A stretch of DNA of 64,000 bases from Phylloscopus collybita (taxonomy: Eukaryota > Chordata > Aves > Passeriformes > Phylloscopidae), in assembly GCA_027886175.1 (NCBI GenBank), contig JAJNNQ010000018.1, forward strand, positions 23,727,001-23,791,000, in the 5' to 3' direction. Positions 25,918 through 38,600 of the stretch are shown here, one piece after another. The stretch's first letter is position 1. Each line of letters begins with the position of its first letter. Position numbers and translations under genes: made by a program. Under the pieces are notes generated by a model, which saw only the letters and a program-made list of their open reading frames with translations, made no database searches and had not been told where the DNA came from.

Positions 25918-26465
25918 GCAGGCTGTCCTTCCCCCAGGGAGCTGGGCCCTGGGCTGCCTCCCTGGCACTTGTGACCCCAGGTGGAACTGGCAGCACCGCC
26001 TGCTGGGGAAGGCTTGCCTCAAGGGCTGCCCTGAGGTGGGGTACACATGAGGTTTTGCAGCCTTACATGTCCTTCTGTCTCTGCTTCTGTTTGTTGGCAT
26101 CTCCAAAGAGGAGGGGTCAGGCTGGGCCAGGCTGTCTTCTCCAGGTCCTCCCTGGTGGGAAAAGGAACCTGGGTGCCCACCTCCAGGAAGAGGAGGTGTT
26201 CCCCTTCTTGGGGCACCCCTTCCTCAGCTCAGCACCAAGCCCTGGAACTCCCTCCCTGTGCTTTTTATCTCTGCTGCTACCATAGTGACTCCCCTGCTCT
26301 GTTACTTTTTGTGGCTTTCAAATGCAGCCCCCCTCTGGGCCCTGCTGGCTGGAGCCCAAGCCCGTGGTCTCTGCCCCTCCCTGACTGCATGTGTCTGTGT
26401 GGGTCATCCCTGCAGCAGGGGTGAGACAAAGAGCCCTTGCTCTTCTCCCCCTCGCCCTCTGAAAA

Positions 26466-26471
26466 AATAAA
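26466..26471 (+). terminator. RPS6KL1: Probable RPS6KL1 poly(A) signal
   Basis: AATAAA lies 549 bases after the RPS6KL1 stop codon and is followed by a T/G-rich stretch (GTGTCCTTTTGTTTCTG), the usual downstream element. This implies a 3' UTR of about 0.57 kb. Confidence 0.7.
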
Positions 26472-26499
26472 CCACTCAGTAATACTTAAAGAAGTGTCC

Positions 26500-28595
26500 T
26501 TTTGTTTCTGAGCTGCACTCTCCAGGCGTAGGCCAAGCTTGCTGAGTGACAGAGAGCCCCTAATCTGTTTCTGAAACCTGCCTGGGAGCCCTTGGTTGGT
26601 GTCACCCCCAGCCATCAGCACTCTGTGGCCAAACCCCAGAAGGTGGCACTGAGTACCTGGCCCTCTGCCCTTGTGCTCCTGCCTGCCTCACAGCCTCTCA
26701 GGTTTGCACAGCTGTATGACTGCGGCTCATATTTGGAAAAAAAATGCCTGGGTTTTCTTCCAGCCTTTTTGTCATTGTTATGTGTTGTGGCTCCAGCCTT
26801 CCATGCCTGGGTGCTCCTTTCCACTGGCAGGACAGCAGCCCTCACAACCACACTTTGAGCACGGTCATCCCTGGTACATCACACCGTGAGGGTTTAAAGG
26901 GGTGAATGCTGAGAGCCAGCACAGAGGGAGGGAGGCCAAATGTACATTCTGGATTAAAGAAAAAGCAGCACAAACACGTATCTGCTGACAGCCCAAGGGT
27001 GGAGGCTGCCGTGCCCAGCTGTGCAAGTCCAAGCCACAGGCTGAAGGATGAACTCGCAATGGCAGCGGTGCAGCTGTGGCCCTCCTCGCCCAGCAGCCCC
27101 TCACACTGCTCACCTATCTCCCATAGTAAGGAATTACTGCTACCAGCGACGTCTCTGTGGCTAGCTGGTTCCAGCTCCTGCTCGCCCGCAGCAGTAAAGA
27201 CACCCACGCAGGCAGCAGCAGGAGTGCTCGTCCACCAGAGGGAAGCAGAGCTCTGGAGAAACTCATCTACACCAGCAAAGGTACGGACACCTCAATTACT
27301 GTGCAGAAACTGGAGGACCGAGCAGGGAGCTGACCACTAATGCCACAGAAGGGCAGACAGCAGGAGCAGCTGAGCCTGGGGCTTTTCCTCTCCATGGCAG
27401 CCCGCACTGCCTGAACCCTCCAGCCGCAGCCTTGCACCCCTGCCCACCAGCCTCCTAATCCTGTGAGTCAGGGGAGGTTCAGGAGGAAGGACCCTGTGTC
27501 CAAAGCCACACCACAGCATCTTGCAACTCAGTGCCCCATGGGGTGGCAGAGTCAAAAGGAAGTTTCAAGCACTCTCTTACAGCAAACCTTGACAGGGCAG
27601 ATTAAATAAAGCAATTTGCTAGCTGCATTATTTTAAGAGCTTGACTGTATATTTCCTTCCTGATTGGTTCAAAGGCCTCATTTATTGCAGCTCGACAGAA
27701 TAAAGGCTTCCCCAGTCTCATGTACAAAGTCAAGATGGACCTTCTGAATCCTGAACTCAAAGTCTGAGTGCAAGCAGCATTTTAAATTTAAAACCTTCTA
27801 TTTCACTTGACTTATTTGTGCAAGAATTAGACTCTACCCTTCCCAGAACAAGGAAGGGTTTTTTCCTCTTTCCCTAACCTACCTTAGCTAGGGCCAGGCA
27901 AAAAAGCTGACTCTGCACTCTGTTTTTGTCCCTAGCTGCCAGGAAAATGCAGGCACCAGTACTAGGAACTGCTCTCCCTTTCATCCACATGGCAGCTGTG
28001 AGTGCAATCGTTTTCTGTGAGAAGTGGCTGCCCTCTTCACCTGCAGCTCGGAAGGGTAAACCATCTCTGAAGTGGATGTCAGAGCTGGGAAAATCCTCCG
28101 TGATCCAAGAATGATTTTGTATAGTCCCAATGAGGACAGCTTCTTAGGGAAACACCCAGCACCACAGACAGCTTCTGCTGTTCCTTGTTCTTGCCTCCTT
28201 TCTCCTTCTGCAACAGCCTTTTCCACACCTGCATGAATTACAACTCTCCTGTGTTGCAACAGTAAAAAACCAACTTCTGGAAAACTTTATGAGCCTGTGC
28301 CAGGTCTCCCTCTTGGTCATCATGCCCTTTAGCTAACACTGGGAATTCCTCACCATCTCTATTGCTAGAAAAGGATGATTTCCAGCCCTAAAAACCTGCT
28401 CTTTGCTGGGAAGAGCCAATTCTTTGGCAGAGAGTTTGAGGACAGCAGAGTTCACAGGCAGAGAAGACTCAATTTAGTACCACCAACAATGGGCTCCCGC
28501 TGCCTCTTTTCTTTCACCACCAGATAACAGGACTCTTGCACTACACTCAGGATGCTGCTGATGCCAGAGTCCTCGCCCCCTCAAACACACTCCAC
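26500..28595. other. Tail-to-tail spacer between RPS6KL1 and DLST
   Basis: No coding exon or repeat is recognised. A + strand AATAAA near 27605 and a - strand AATAAA (TTTATT near 27673-27678) could act as alternative poly(A) signals for RPS6KL1 or DLST. Transcripts using them would approach or overlap each other. Otherwise nothing stands out. Confidence 0.55.
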
Positions 28596-28614
28596 CTTGC
28601 AGTCGTTGCACGGT

Positions 28615-28620
28615 TTTATT
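28615..28620 (-). terminator. DLST: Probable DLST poly(A) signal
   Basis: TTTATT on the + strand is AATAAA on the DLST strand, 1050 bases beyond the stop codon. A 3' UTR of about 1.05-1.07 kb would span roughly 28600-29669. That interval has no competing gene evidence. Confidence 0.6.
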
Positions 28621-29669
28621 TCATTTAAAATCCGCTGTGTTAAATATTTTTGTTACAAGTTCTGTGTAGGGGGTAAGAGTAATAGACTCTGCAGGCACTA
28701 GCAACCCCCTCACCCCTCAATTTATGTGTGCGCTATCAGATTAAGAACTGCCCCCCTCCCCCCAAAACCAGCACCCGTGGGCTGGGATATACATTACAGT
28801 CAAAGGCCTGGCCCCCCCAGCTGTGTGTCTGCTGGGAGCAGGCCAAGCCCCCGCACGCAGGAAGCCAGCAGTCAGATCCACTGCCAGTGAGCTGTGAGTC
28901 AAGGAGAGTTGCTGGGGGCCGGTTCTCACCCCCGTAGCGGGCATGTAATGGTGAAAGGGTTGTCCCCAGTGCTGCCTCCACAGAGGTCACGGGCTCTGCC
29001 CACCCCGACAAGAACATTCACGCCACAGTGACTGGGCTGGTGAAAGACAATCTCCAAGGGAAAGTAGGGGAGCTGCCACCCCGTGTTACTGTCTGTGGAG
29101 GAAGTGTAACTAGGGCACTGCCAGAAGCATGACACCTACCTCAAGCCCTGCTCTGACCGAAACTTTTCCTGCAAGTGGCCTCGGGGTCAGACCACCCTTG
29201 CAAGGCAGATGAGTGTGAAATATTTTCAAGCAAAACATGGACAGGACAGTAGCCTTTCCTCTCCTCTCCCTCCCAGGAACTTTAGTGCTAGGCAATAAAG
29301 CTGAACCTGCCACGGAGGGGCAGGGAAGGGTACCCTAGCACAGCAGCAGCAAGCAGTTTCCAGTGGTACAGGACAAGCTAGAGGTGAGAGTTTGGTGCCG
29401 TGAGGGAGAGGATGCCACACAGATGGCTCTGGAAAGGCGGTGCCATTCAGTGGTTGGCCCACTGCATGGCAGTTCTTGTGAGATACTAAACCTTCATTAA
29501 ACAAAATAGGAGAGGAGGTAGGAGCTATCCCCATAATTCCCTCTGGGATAGCTCCAATCACAGCGGAGGGAGAAAGACTGGAATGACCCCTGCCAGTTCC
29601 TGAATGCCCTGCATTGTCCCTGCTGGTGCTGCGGCCCTGTCCTGGGTGGGTTGTGGGGGTGTGGCTGCC

Positions 29670-32600
29670 CTACAGGTCGAGCAGCAGCACGCGGGGATCC
29701 TCCACCGCTGCCTTAATCTTGCGCAGGAAGGTCACGGCCTCTCTGCCGTCGATGAGCCGGTGATCGTAGGTCAGCGCCACGTACATCATAGGCCGCACCT
29801 CGATCTGAGGAGGGACATGGGGAGGAGTGAGCTCAGTGCTCCTGCCTGCATGGGCCCCTCCTATGAATTCAGAGAAGACCTGGCTTTTTACCACCCCGAA
29901 TCCTGGGTTCAGGCCCTCCTGGATTTGTCCCGCCTGGCAAAATTACCTACCCACCCAGGCTGGGTCCATGCCACATACAAGATCAGGTCTGTTCCTGGAA
30001 CCGTGCCCTATCACAAAGGCTACAACCTCCTCCTTCCCGCACCTAAGCAGATTATAACCAGTTTGCCCATTCACAGATAGGACAAAGTCCCCTGCAAAGC
30101 TCAGGCAAGTACCAGGGCCAGCAAAGGTGCCCTACACCCATTAGTCTCTGATCCTCCTTCACACTAAAGTGTTTCAGAAGTGACACCAATCCCTTAGAAA
30201 AAGGTCCTCAGTCTGCTGAGCCCTGTCCTTTGTTGACTAAAACCCCCTGTGCAGGTCCACCTACCTTGCCTCCCACAGCCACAGGCCTGTCAAAGATGGC
30301 ATGCATGCCTAAGATGGCAGACTGGGGTGGGTTAATGATAGGTGTTCCAAAGAGTGACCCAAAAACCCCACCATTGCTGATTGTGAAAGTGCCGCCATCC
30401 ATGTCTTCAATGGCCAGTTCATTCTTCCGTGCCTAGAAGTAGAAGTAAGATCTTAGAAAGCCACACAGATCACAGAGAGCAAAGAACAAGGGTTTGGACA
30501 TCTACTCTCTCCAGGAATAAATAAATACTGATTGCAAGAGCTTTGCTTATTGATTTGTTCAGGTGAAAACCAGCACAAACTGCTCGAAAATGCATCCCGT
30601 CCTTAGAGTGAACACCTAGTGGCTTTGGGGAAGGATTCCCTTGCCTTTGCTTCCAACTCCTGCTTTTGCAGGAGACAAACACAGGGACTTCTACCCCAGG
30701 GCAGTTCAGCCTTGGCCTCTATAGACAAAGGTGAAGATACACCATGTGTTTAATGCATAGATTGCAGTCTTTTGGAAGGGCAACAAGTAGAGCTGTCCTA
30801 GAAGGCAGAGGCATAGCCAGACATGTAACTGGATCACTCCCCACAGCACAACTCAGTGTGTTAGAGGTCAGAGATGATGACACAGAGAGACCAAATCAAT
30901 ACATGCTGATCCAGCACTTCCAATTCTTTCCATTCCTCCCAACCCTCTTCATAAAACTTCCCTTACCTTTTCTCCCAACTCGTAGATTGCACGCTCTATG
31001 TCAGCAAAGTTCATGTTTTCTACATTCCTAACCACAGGGACCACCAGACCCTGAGGAGAAGCAAAGTCCATGAGTAACAAATTCAGTGCAGTGACACACA
31101 GACAGCTGTCACAGGGCAGGAACTTGGACACAGCCCCAGGGAGCTCCTGCCTCCACCTCAGCCCACAGCAGCTGGTTGGCAGAGCCGCCTCACACCCTGG
31201 CAGCATGACAGGAAACCTGGCATGACACACATCAAGGGCTGACACCTTAAATTGAGCCATCATCTTTGCCTTTGTTAGCCTGTCTCATAAAATCAACTAG
31301 GTCTGTCTGGAGCCAGCTCCACATTAATAAACACCCAGGTGAGGCCCTGGGAGATTTCAGCTGGCGCCTCTTTCTCTCACCTCTTTATGCTGGGCCTCCC
31401 CTAGACTTTGGGAGAAGACAGTGACAAAACTTCAGTCCTAATCAATCCTCTGCCTCATAGCAGAACCTTCTAATGAAGAAGGTAATTCACTCATTCAACA
31501 TCTGTAACTCCATCCCATACTCTCCCTGGACAGAAACATCTCTGTGGAACAGCACAGCAAAGTTCAGCCAGAGGACAGGATGTTCAAAGCTTTTACTGCC
31601 TATGTCATGGATTCATGACAAGGAAGGGTTTCCTTAATCTGGCCCCTAGTCATTAACAACTGAGATTTATATTGACCCTGTTACCAGATTTCTTATTAAA
31701 ATCAATATAGTGCTAGTCCTCCATCTTTTCTCTAAACCTATCTCAGCAGTTTCTGCTGCAGCAGAGCACGAAGCTGAACTGGCTCAAAGTACATGATCAT
31801 CCCATATGAAAGGCTGTGGGAAGCATGGACAAAGCATCCAAGGTACCTACTCGGGGAGTTGCTACAGCGACACTGATGTCCACATAGTCCCTGTACACAA
31901 TCTCTTTGGTCGTGTCATCAATCACTAGAAAGACAAAAAACTTGTGTTACATATGCAGAACCTAAGATCAAGGGTTTGAAAGGCTACAAAATCGTAACAA
32001 CTTGCTCATGTCTAGCTGAAACGTAACTCCAGAGAAGAATGAGCCCTCGCTGTACCTGTGGGAGAGGCACCAGTATAGACAGAAAGAAAACAGTCCACAC
32101 AGCTCAGTCCTCCTTGGTTATTCTGTTCTGCATTTCAGCAAGCACCTCTGACACCCCCAGGAATGCACTGTGCATGCAGCAGCCACCTGTACCCCAACCA
32201 ACAGGCTCTGCCCTCTGCAGGCTGCATATGCATGGCCCCAGCCTCACTCCTGTCACCCCTTCCTAACTGAGTCCCTCTTGGCAAGACATCCTCTACCTAC
32301 GTATGTGGCTTTAGCAAATCAGCTGCAGCGTGCAGGACTGTCCCCCTTTTCCCTGTGTATTTGACTTGCTTCTCCAAACTACTACTCCTGCCATGGACTT
32401 GGCCATTTGTTTTCCCCCATTCTGTGTTGCCTAGACATGCAAGTGACCAGCAAGGGTCACCACTCACCTGCATTCACAACAGGCTGGTCTTGCAGAGCAA
32501 AGGCTGCAGCTTTCACAAAAGCTGACATGAAACCTAGCTTCAGGTTGTGCTTTTTCAGAAAGGTATCCTTGTGTACAGCTCTCATCTCCCGGATGTTGCT

Positions 32601-35600
32601 GTGAAACACACAATAACACTGGTAAATTGGGAGTCCAAGAAAACACCGTTCCCTCACTCTGTAACAGATTTCAGTGCCAGCCCCAAGGATGCAAATCTGC
32701 ACCACCAAGTGGGAAACCTCCAGCCTGCTGCAAAACCCTTCACGTTATCATAGGTACTGAACACGGCTCTAAGAATCAAATGGAAACCGGTCCTGGACCA
32801 CGAACTCCACAGCCAAGATAAACCTGCAAGGCCCACACTGCCAGGCACAGAGGCAAGATGGGGCCGTGGTGTATTTCCTGCTTAGGCCTGATGCTGCCAT
32901 CTATTCTCTGAAGACACCGGTGCTCATACCAGTGTGGCACCACAGACAGCAAATGCAGGTGTGGCTGGGCTGACATGGAAGAATGAAAAAAACATGAAAT
33001 GCCAAAAGCAATAAATAGGCAGGAAATGAAATCAAAGTGATCAAACAGAAAGACCTCAATCACTCTGCAAATTCAGCACCAGACAGCACAACACCACCTT
33101 TGTACCCAACTCTCTGGCTTTGGGAGTTGAGGGAATATGAAAGGAATTCTCCCAGATGCTATGGTAGTGGGTGCCAGTCCACCCACAGCTCTTGACCAGA
33201 CAAATCACGTTTTCCCACTGTTTCTATTAATCAAAATTGAGGCCATTTACAAAACATCAACCAAGCTGTGTTTACAAGCTCTGCCTATTCCAGGCTAATA
33301 CCAGATGGTGTGGAATTGCATGGTTCATCCCCTCCCCCTTCAGAGACCTTATGTCTTTGAAGAGACAGTTTCACCAAGGAGCAGGATTTTCCATGGTTTA
33401 GAGTGTTTGTTTTCCTGCGCCTAACCTTGTTTAGGGTTAGAATTACTGCCCAAAGACATTAGTGCCTCCCAAGACACAAGGACTGCAGCAATGAGGATGG
33501 GCTTGCTATGGAACTGGCTCATTAAGGCCTCCTTCTTTCAGACACTGACCCCCGTGGGAAGCAGGAGGCCCCAGCACAGGTCTTCACGAATCAACTTCAC
33601 AGTAATCAATCCAAACCACATTACCAGATGCAATGAGAGCCCCAGGCTGGCGTAAAGCGACACCTCAATGAGCCTCTGAGACGAGATAAAGCTGCAGCAC
33701 TTCCCTCCAATAAAGACTATTTTGCCAGCCTTATTGTTCTGAGACCCAAATATTTACATGTTTTGTCTTAAGGAGTAGCATAGGATTTCACAAAGCAATT
33801 TGATTTGAGCACAATTTCCCCTTAATGCACTGTAATATAAGCTGCCCACCCTCCAAAGACATTAGTGTGCTCAATCCATGCAAGCACTTGAGTCAGAAGC
33901 CCCCCACCTGCTTGAGAGGATGGGGAAGGTGCTGGTCTGTCTCTGGAAAGCTGTACCATCTGAAAACAAAGGCCTTAGGCCTAAGCAATGCTCACCTGAA
34001 AGGCTGATGAGCCCTGGAGAACTAACTCACTGGAAGTTAAATACCTCCAAAAGTAGTAACCTGGTGAAGTGGCAGAAAGCAGATGCTATGTCTTGCTGTC
34101 TTCTAACAGACATTATATGCAAGTGATACTGCATTCTGGTCTTCTGCTCAACATTTACCAGTCTTCCACCAAAAAAGCCCACAGAAGAGGAACCAGAGAC
34201 CACCCCTATGACAAGTAGCAGATGGCTCCCAAGGAACAACAGGCCATTAGACAGCTATGTACCCCCTCATCCCACAACACCAACACAGTCCTGAAGAAGC
34301 TGTGCAGACTGTGGTATAGACCTCAGAAAGGGGTCCCAAAAGACATGCTGCCAATCTCTCCAAGGAAAACTTGCAAGGTTTTGACTGCTATTTAAAGATG
34401 ACTGCCTTCATTTGTTTCTACTCACAAAGGGAAAAAGAGGTTTGCTCCTCACCTCATATCGATCTCATTGAAAGTGGTCAGCATGGCACAAGTATTCTGA
34501 GCCTCTTTCAGCCGCTGAGCAATACGCTGACGCATCCTATTCATTTTCACCTGCAGATTAAAAAGGCATAAGCAGAAGCTGCCTCAAGCTCATCCAAGGG
34601 CAAAATGCTCAAGAAACCCAAAAGGCCCTTCTCCTGCCATCTGACTGACTAGATACCTAGGGCCAAGGTTTCCACTCTAGGTCAGGAGCACAGTGGGCTG
34701 AGGAGCTTATTTCACAGCTCAGCTCAACACACAGTTCACTTGAAAAGCAGTGCTGAAATGCAGCACAATATAGCTACTTACTTCTCACCTCTGCATTCCT
34801 CAAGACCTCCAAGCATGCATAGCTTTCCATGTGGCTAACGTTGAGAAGAGCAGGACTGCTAAGAAAGCAGGTTGCTCAACCATGCTCTCTTAAGAATGCA
34901 CAAGGTAGCTTCAGCAGCCTCAGCCTTTGCTGAGGGCTTGTGGACAAACCAAGCAGATCACACCGAGTCCTTCTGTCCTGAGTCAGCAGAGCTCAAGACA
35001 AGACTTTTGCCTAGAAAAGACCCATGCCGGATTGGTCCAGACTCTTCCTCCACACCACTCATAAGTGGTTCCCTCATGCAGAGAATTTTCCCACTTGTCA
35101 CAGCTCTACTGAGCTGGCTGTGCACAGGTGGATATGGACACATCTGGAAAGCTGAAGGCTTACACTAGAGATTATCACCTAGCAACAGAAGTGCGGGCAA
35201 GGTCCCTGTTCCCACAGCTTACCCTATGCTCTGATCTGGCACCTTTGGTGGGCACTGCCTCCCCAGGAGGGGCTGCTGCTGGGGCTGCAGCCGGCTTCAC
35301 AGCAGACACTGAGGGTAAAAAACACATCAGTCAAAAACAAGCCAGGTAGAAAAAGTCCTGAGGTAGAAAGCACATTTGACCTCCTTGCTTAAGCAACACA
35401 GTATGGAAGCAGCCCTGAATTAGGTTGGGAAGGTTCCAGGCATAGCTGAGCAATCCAGTCCGGAGCATGCAGGGCAATGCTATGGGAGGCCTTCCCCCTA
35501 AATGCCTCTGTTTGCTGTCTTTAACCATATACACTCTCCCCTGAAGAAGAGGGACTCGAGAATAGGAACAGTTGGCTGCTGCCTCACCTGGTTTGCTGTC

Positions 35601-38600
35601 GATGGGCTGAGTTGACACAGGCGGCACTGGTGGCATCGTAGTGGGGATTGGTGCTGCAGCAGGGGGAGGAGCAGGTGCAGCTACAGGTTCAGGGGCTGCA
35701 GGAGGAGGAGGGGCTGCTGCTGGTTTAGGCTTGGCAGAAGCAGCTGAAAGACAAAAAGAACCATGGTAAGGACCAAGCAAGAACCAAGGAAGAACCAGCT
35801 TCCAGTGACAGAGATCTGTGAGTCCAACCAACCTAACAAAAGTAAACCCTCAGGCAGAGTGCCTCTATGTTCTCAGCACTACTGAGCTGACAGAAGTCAC
35901 CACAAGAGAAATCATTGTGAAACTGTTTTACTCATCAACAACCTTGACCTCCTCACTGGAGGAGGTTGGATGCTACAGAAAAGAGGGCATGGAAGGGAAT
36001 TAGGGGAATTCTCAACTAGTTATAGCCAAGAGCTCAGCCTCCTCCAAAGGGTACAAAAGGGAAGATTCCCCTGAGAAGGACTAAAATGAAGCTTTTCTAA
36101 TGGACAACAGAATAAGAGTATTTTCTTCCAGTTACAGAAGCAGATAGAGGAATTATTTAACTTCTCTCAGGATCTCTCTAAATACTTTGCTTTCATCTTC
36201 AGAAAAAAACGTGCTGGAAACACAAAGGCCTATGCAAGTTACACATGCCTGACTTACCTCCAGTTTTCCTGAGTTTGAATAGAGGTGTCCCCCCTTCCAC
36301 TTTGCCACCATCGGGTACCAGAAGGGCTTCAATCACACCAGCTGCTGGGGCTGGAACTTGCACTGATGTCTGAAAAAAAAGAAAATCAGTGAAATTCTCC
36401 CACACATTGGTTGGAGAACAAGTGCCCAAGAGAAGATGCCAATACATGCAGATACACATTGTAATTTGGCATAGACAGCAGCCATGTCTGACACTATTTC
36501 CACCAGTTTTTCACACCCTCCACCGGGATTTTGTGCCAATAGTTAGAAGCTTTAGGAGATGCTGGCAGTGTAATGTATAGCCTGATCTCCAGGGTATATC
36601 AAGAAGAGACCCACTGCCAGCATCTTCCTGACAGCAAAGCTGAAAACAGAACTTGGCAAAGAATTCAGCAAGAACTTCAAGGCTTAACAGTCCTTTCAGG
36701 GGTGGATAAACTTAAAGCCTAAATTTAAAACAATCTGAAGACACCCTTTGGCTTGCAGATTTCTCCTTTGTTTAAACACAGGTTTCAAAACTCAAAGCAC
36801 TCAAACTGGAAGGAGGAGTAGAATTACAGCTCCAATGAACATCAACACCAGCGATGATTAATCAAATGGATGAGTAAGGGTTATCAATAATTTTCACTTA
36901 AGGCACAGCAAGTTTTCATACTAGATGAGAAAAGCTTTTCTCCATGAAGAGAGCAGGAGACACAGTCAGGGCCCTGCAGGCTCTAGGAGCTCTTAGCAGG
37001 AGAGAAGCCATACAGGGTACCTGCTACAGAACTAGAAAAAGTTTTGGTCCAGAAACTCCTACCTTGTCTGTTTCAATCTCACACACCACTTCATCTTCCG
37101 CCACTGTGTCTCCAACAGCTGAATGACAGATATGAAGACCACTATGAGGAGGGAGGTGTGCTCCAGCCTCCCCTCTTTACCCACAGCAGTTTCCCACACT
37201 AACCCATAACTTTTTCACCCCAGTTCTCCACAACTTCTAGAGAAAAGACTAGCTCAAGCAATCTATTGCACAGTTAAGAGTCTGATTCCAGATTAAACAT
37301 CTCCCTTCATCCAACACTACCTCTGACAGAGAGGTGATGAGGCAGTAACTGCAATCCTTACCCCTTAGGACAGCTGCAATTAAATGCCTCATTTGTCACA
37401 GACTGAAGGGCACAGAGCAGGATGTCAGCCAGTGAACTGTAATGCATCCCCCCACGGTGTCCAACACAGCAGTAACAGCAATGAGAATTTCAGGGAAGAG
37501 GCAATTACGTACCTTTCTCCCACCTGACATCTCCTTCTGTGACTGACTCTGCAAAGGCTGGTGTGTTCACTGTAACCACGTCATCCCCTGTGAGAGAGAC
37601 AAACAGACTTGACTGCATTCAGAGCTAAAAATTAATGGTATTGCTTCATTCATGTCATCACAACTCTGCTAAAGGGGGTAGGCCATCAGACATCAATTGC
37701 TGTCTGTCTCCTTGCTTCAACACTGATCAACATTTGAACACCAGAGAAATACACATTTGACTGAAAACCACATTGTGACAGGAATGCCAGACACAATCTT
37801 TAGGGTCCTGGGGATATAAACCCTGAGTCATCCATGCAAGCAGGACAGCAGTGAGCCTTGACCAAGGATGGAAGGTAGCTGTTGGCAGGACAGTAAGAGG
37901 TCACAAAAGAAGCATCACACTAATTCCTGACTTTTTACTTACTATGTACCGCAGTGGTTCTGAAGTAGCGGACAGTGAAGACACTGGAGCTATTTACTCT
38001 GCAGAAAGAGAGAAAAGTATGAACACAGAAGAACATTCCTCTGCAGGCTGCCAGCACCGAGCTCTCAAGTACAGAATTTACATTTGCTTAACTGATGTGA
38101 ATGGCTGCTTGGCTATTCTGAGGCATTTGGTTCCAAAGGACACCTACTTACTGTTCAAGCTGCAACAATTAAGAAAGGAAACATGACATCCTACCATCAT
38201 TAGTGCTCTCAGAAACTCAGTGAGAATTTTTCATGTATGGAATTTTAATTTAGACAGACAACCCAAAAGAACCCTTGTGGTTTAAATACTGATTCAAGGG
38301 TGACCTGGCCAGCCCATGCAATGCCCAAGACTAGTGCAGCAACACTTTTTTTACCTCCAGATTAGGACTGTCATCTCTGCAGAAGTTGTTAGGTTGCTCC
38401 AAAACAAAAGAAAAGCACCATAAATTGCCTATGGCAACACATCCAAAAACCAGCTATTTCCCACCACCATGTTTCTCCACGAAGCTGGCAATCCCAACCA
38501 TTCCAAAGTTAGATTTTTATATCTACTGACATCACATTTGGAAAACTGAAACAAACATGCTTCAGCATTTCCTCTAGCACAGACTACTTTGTACAAACAG

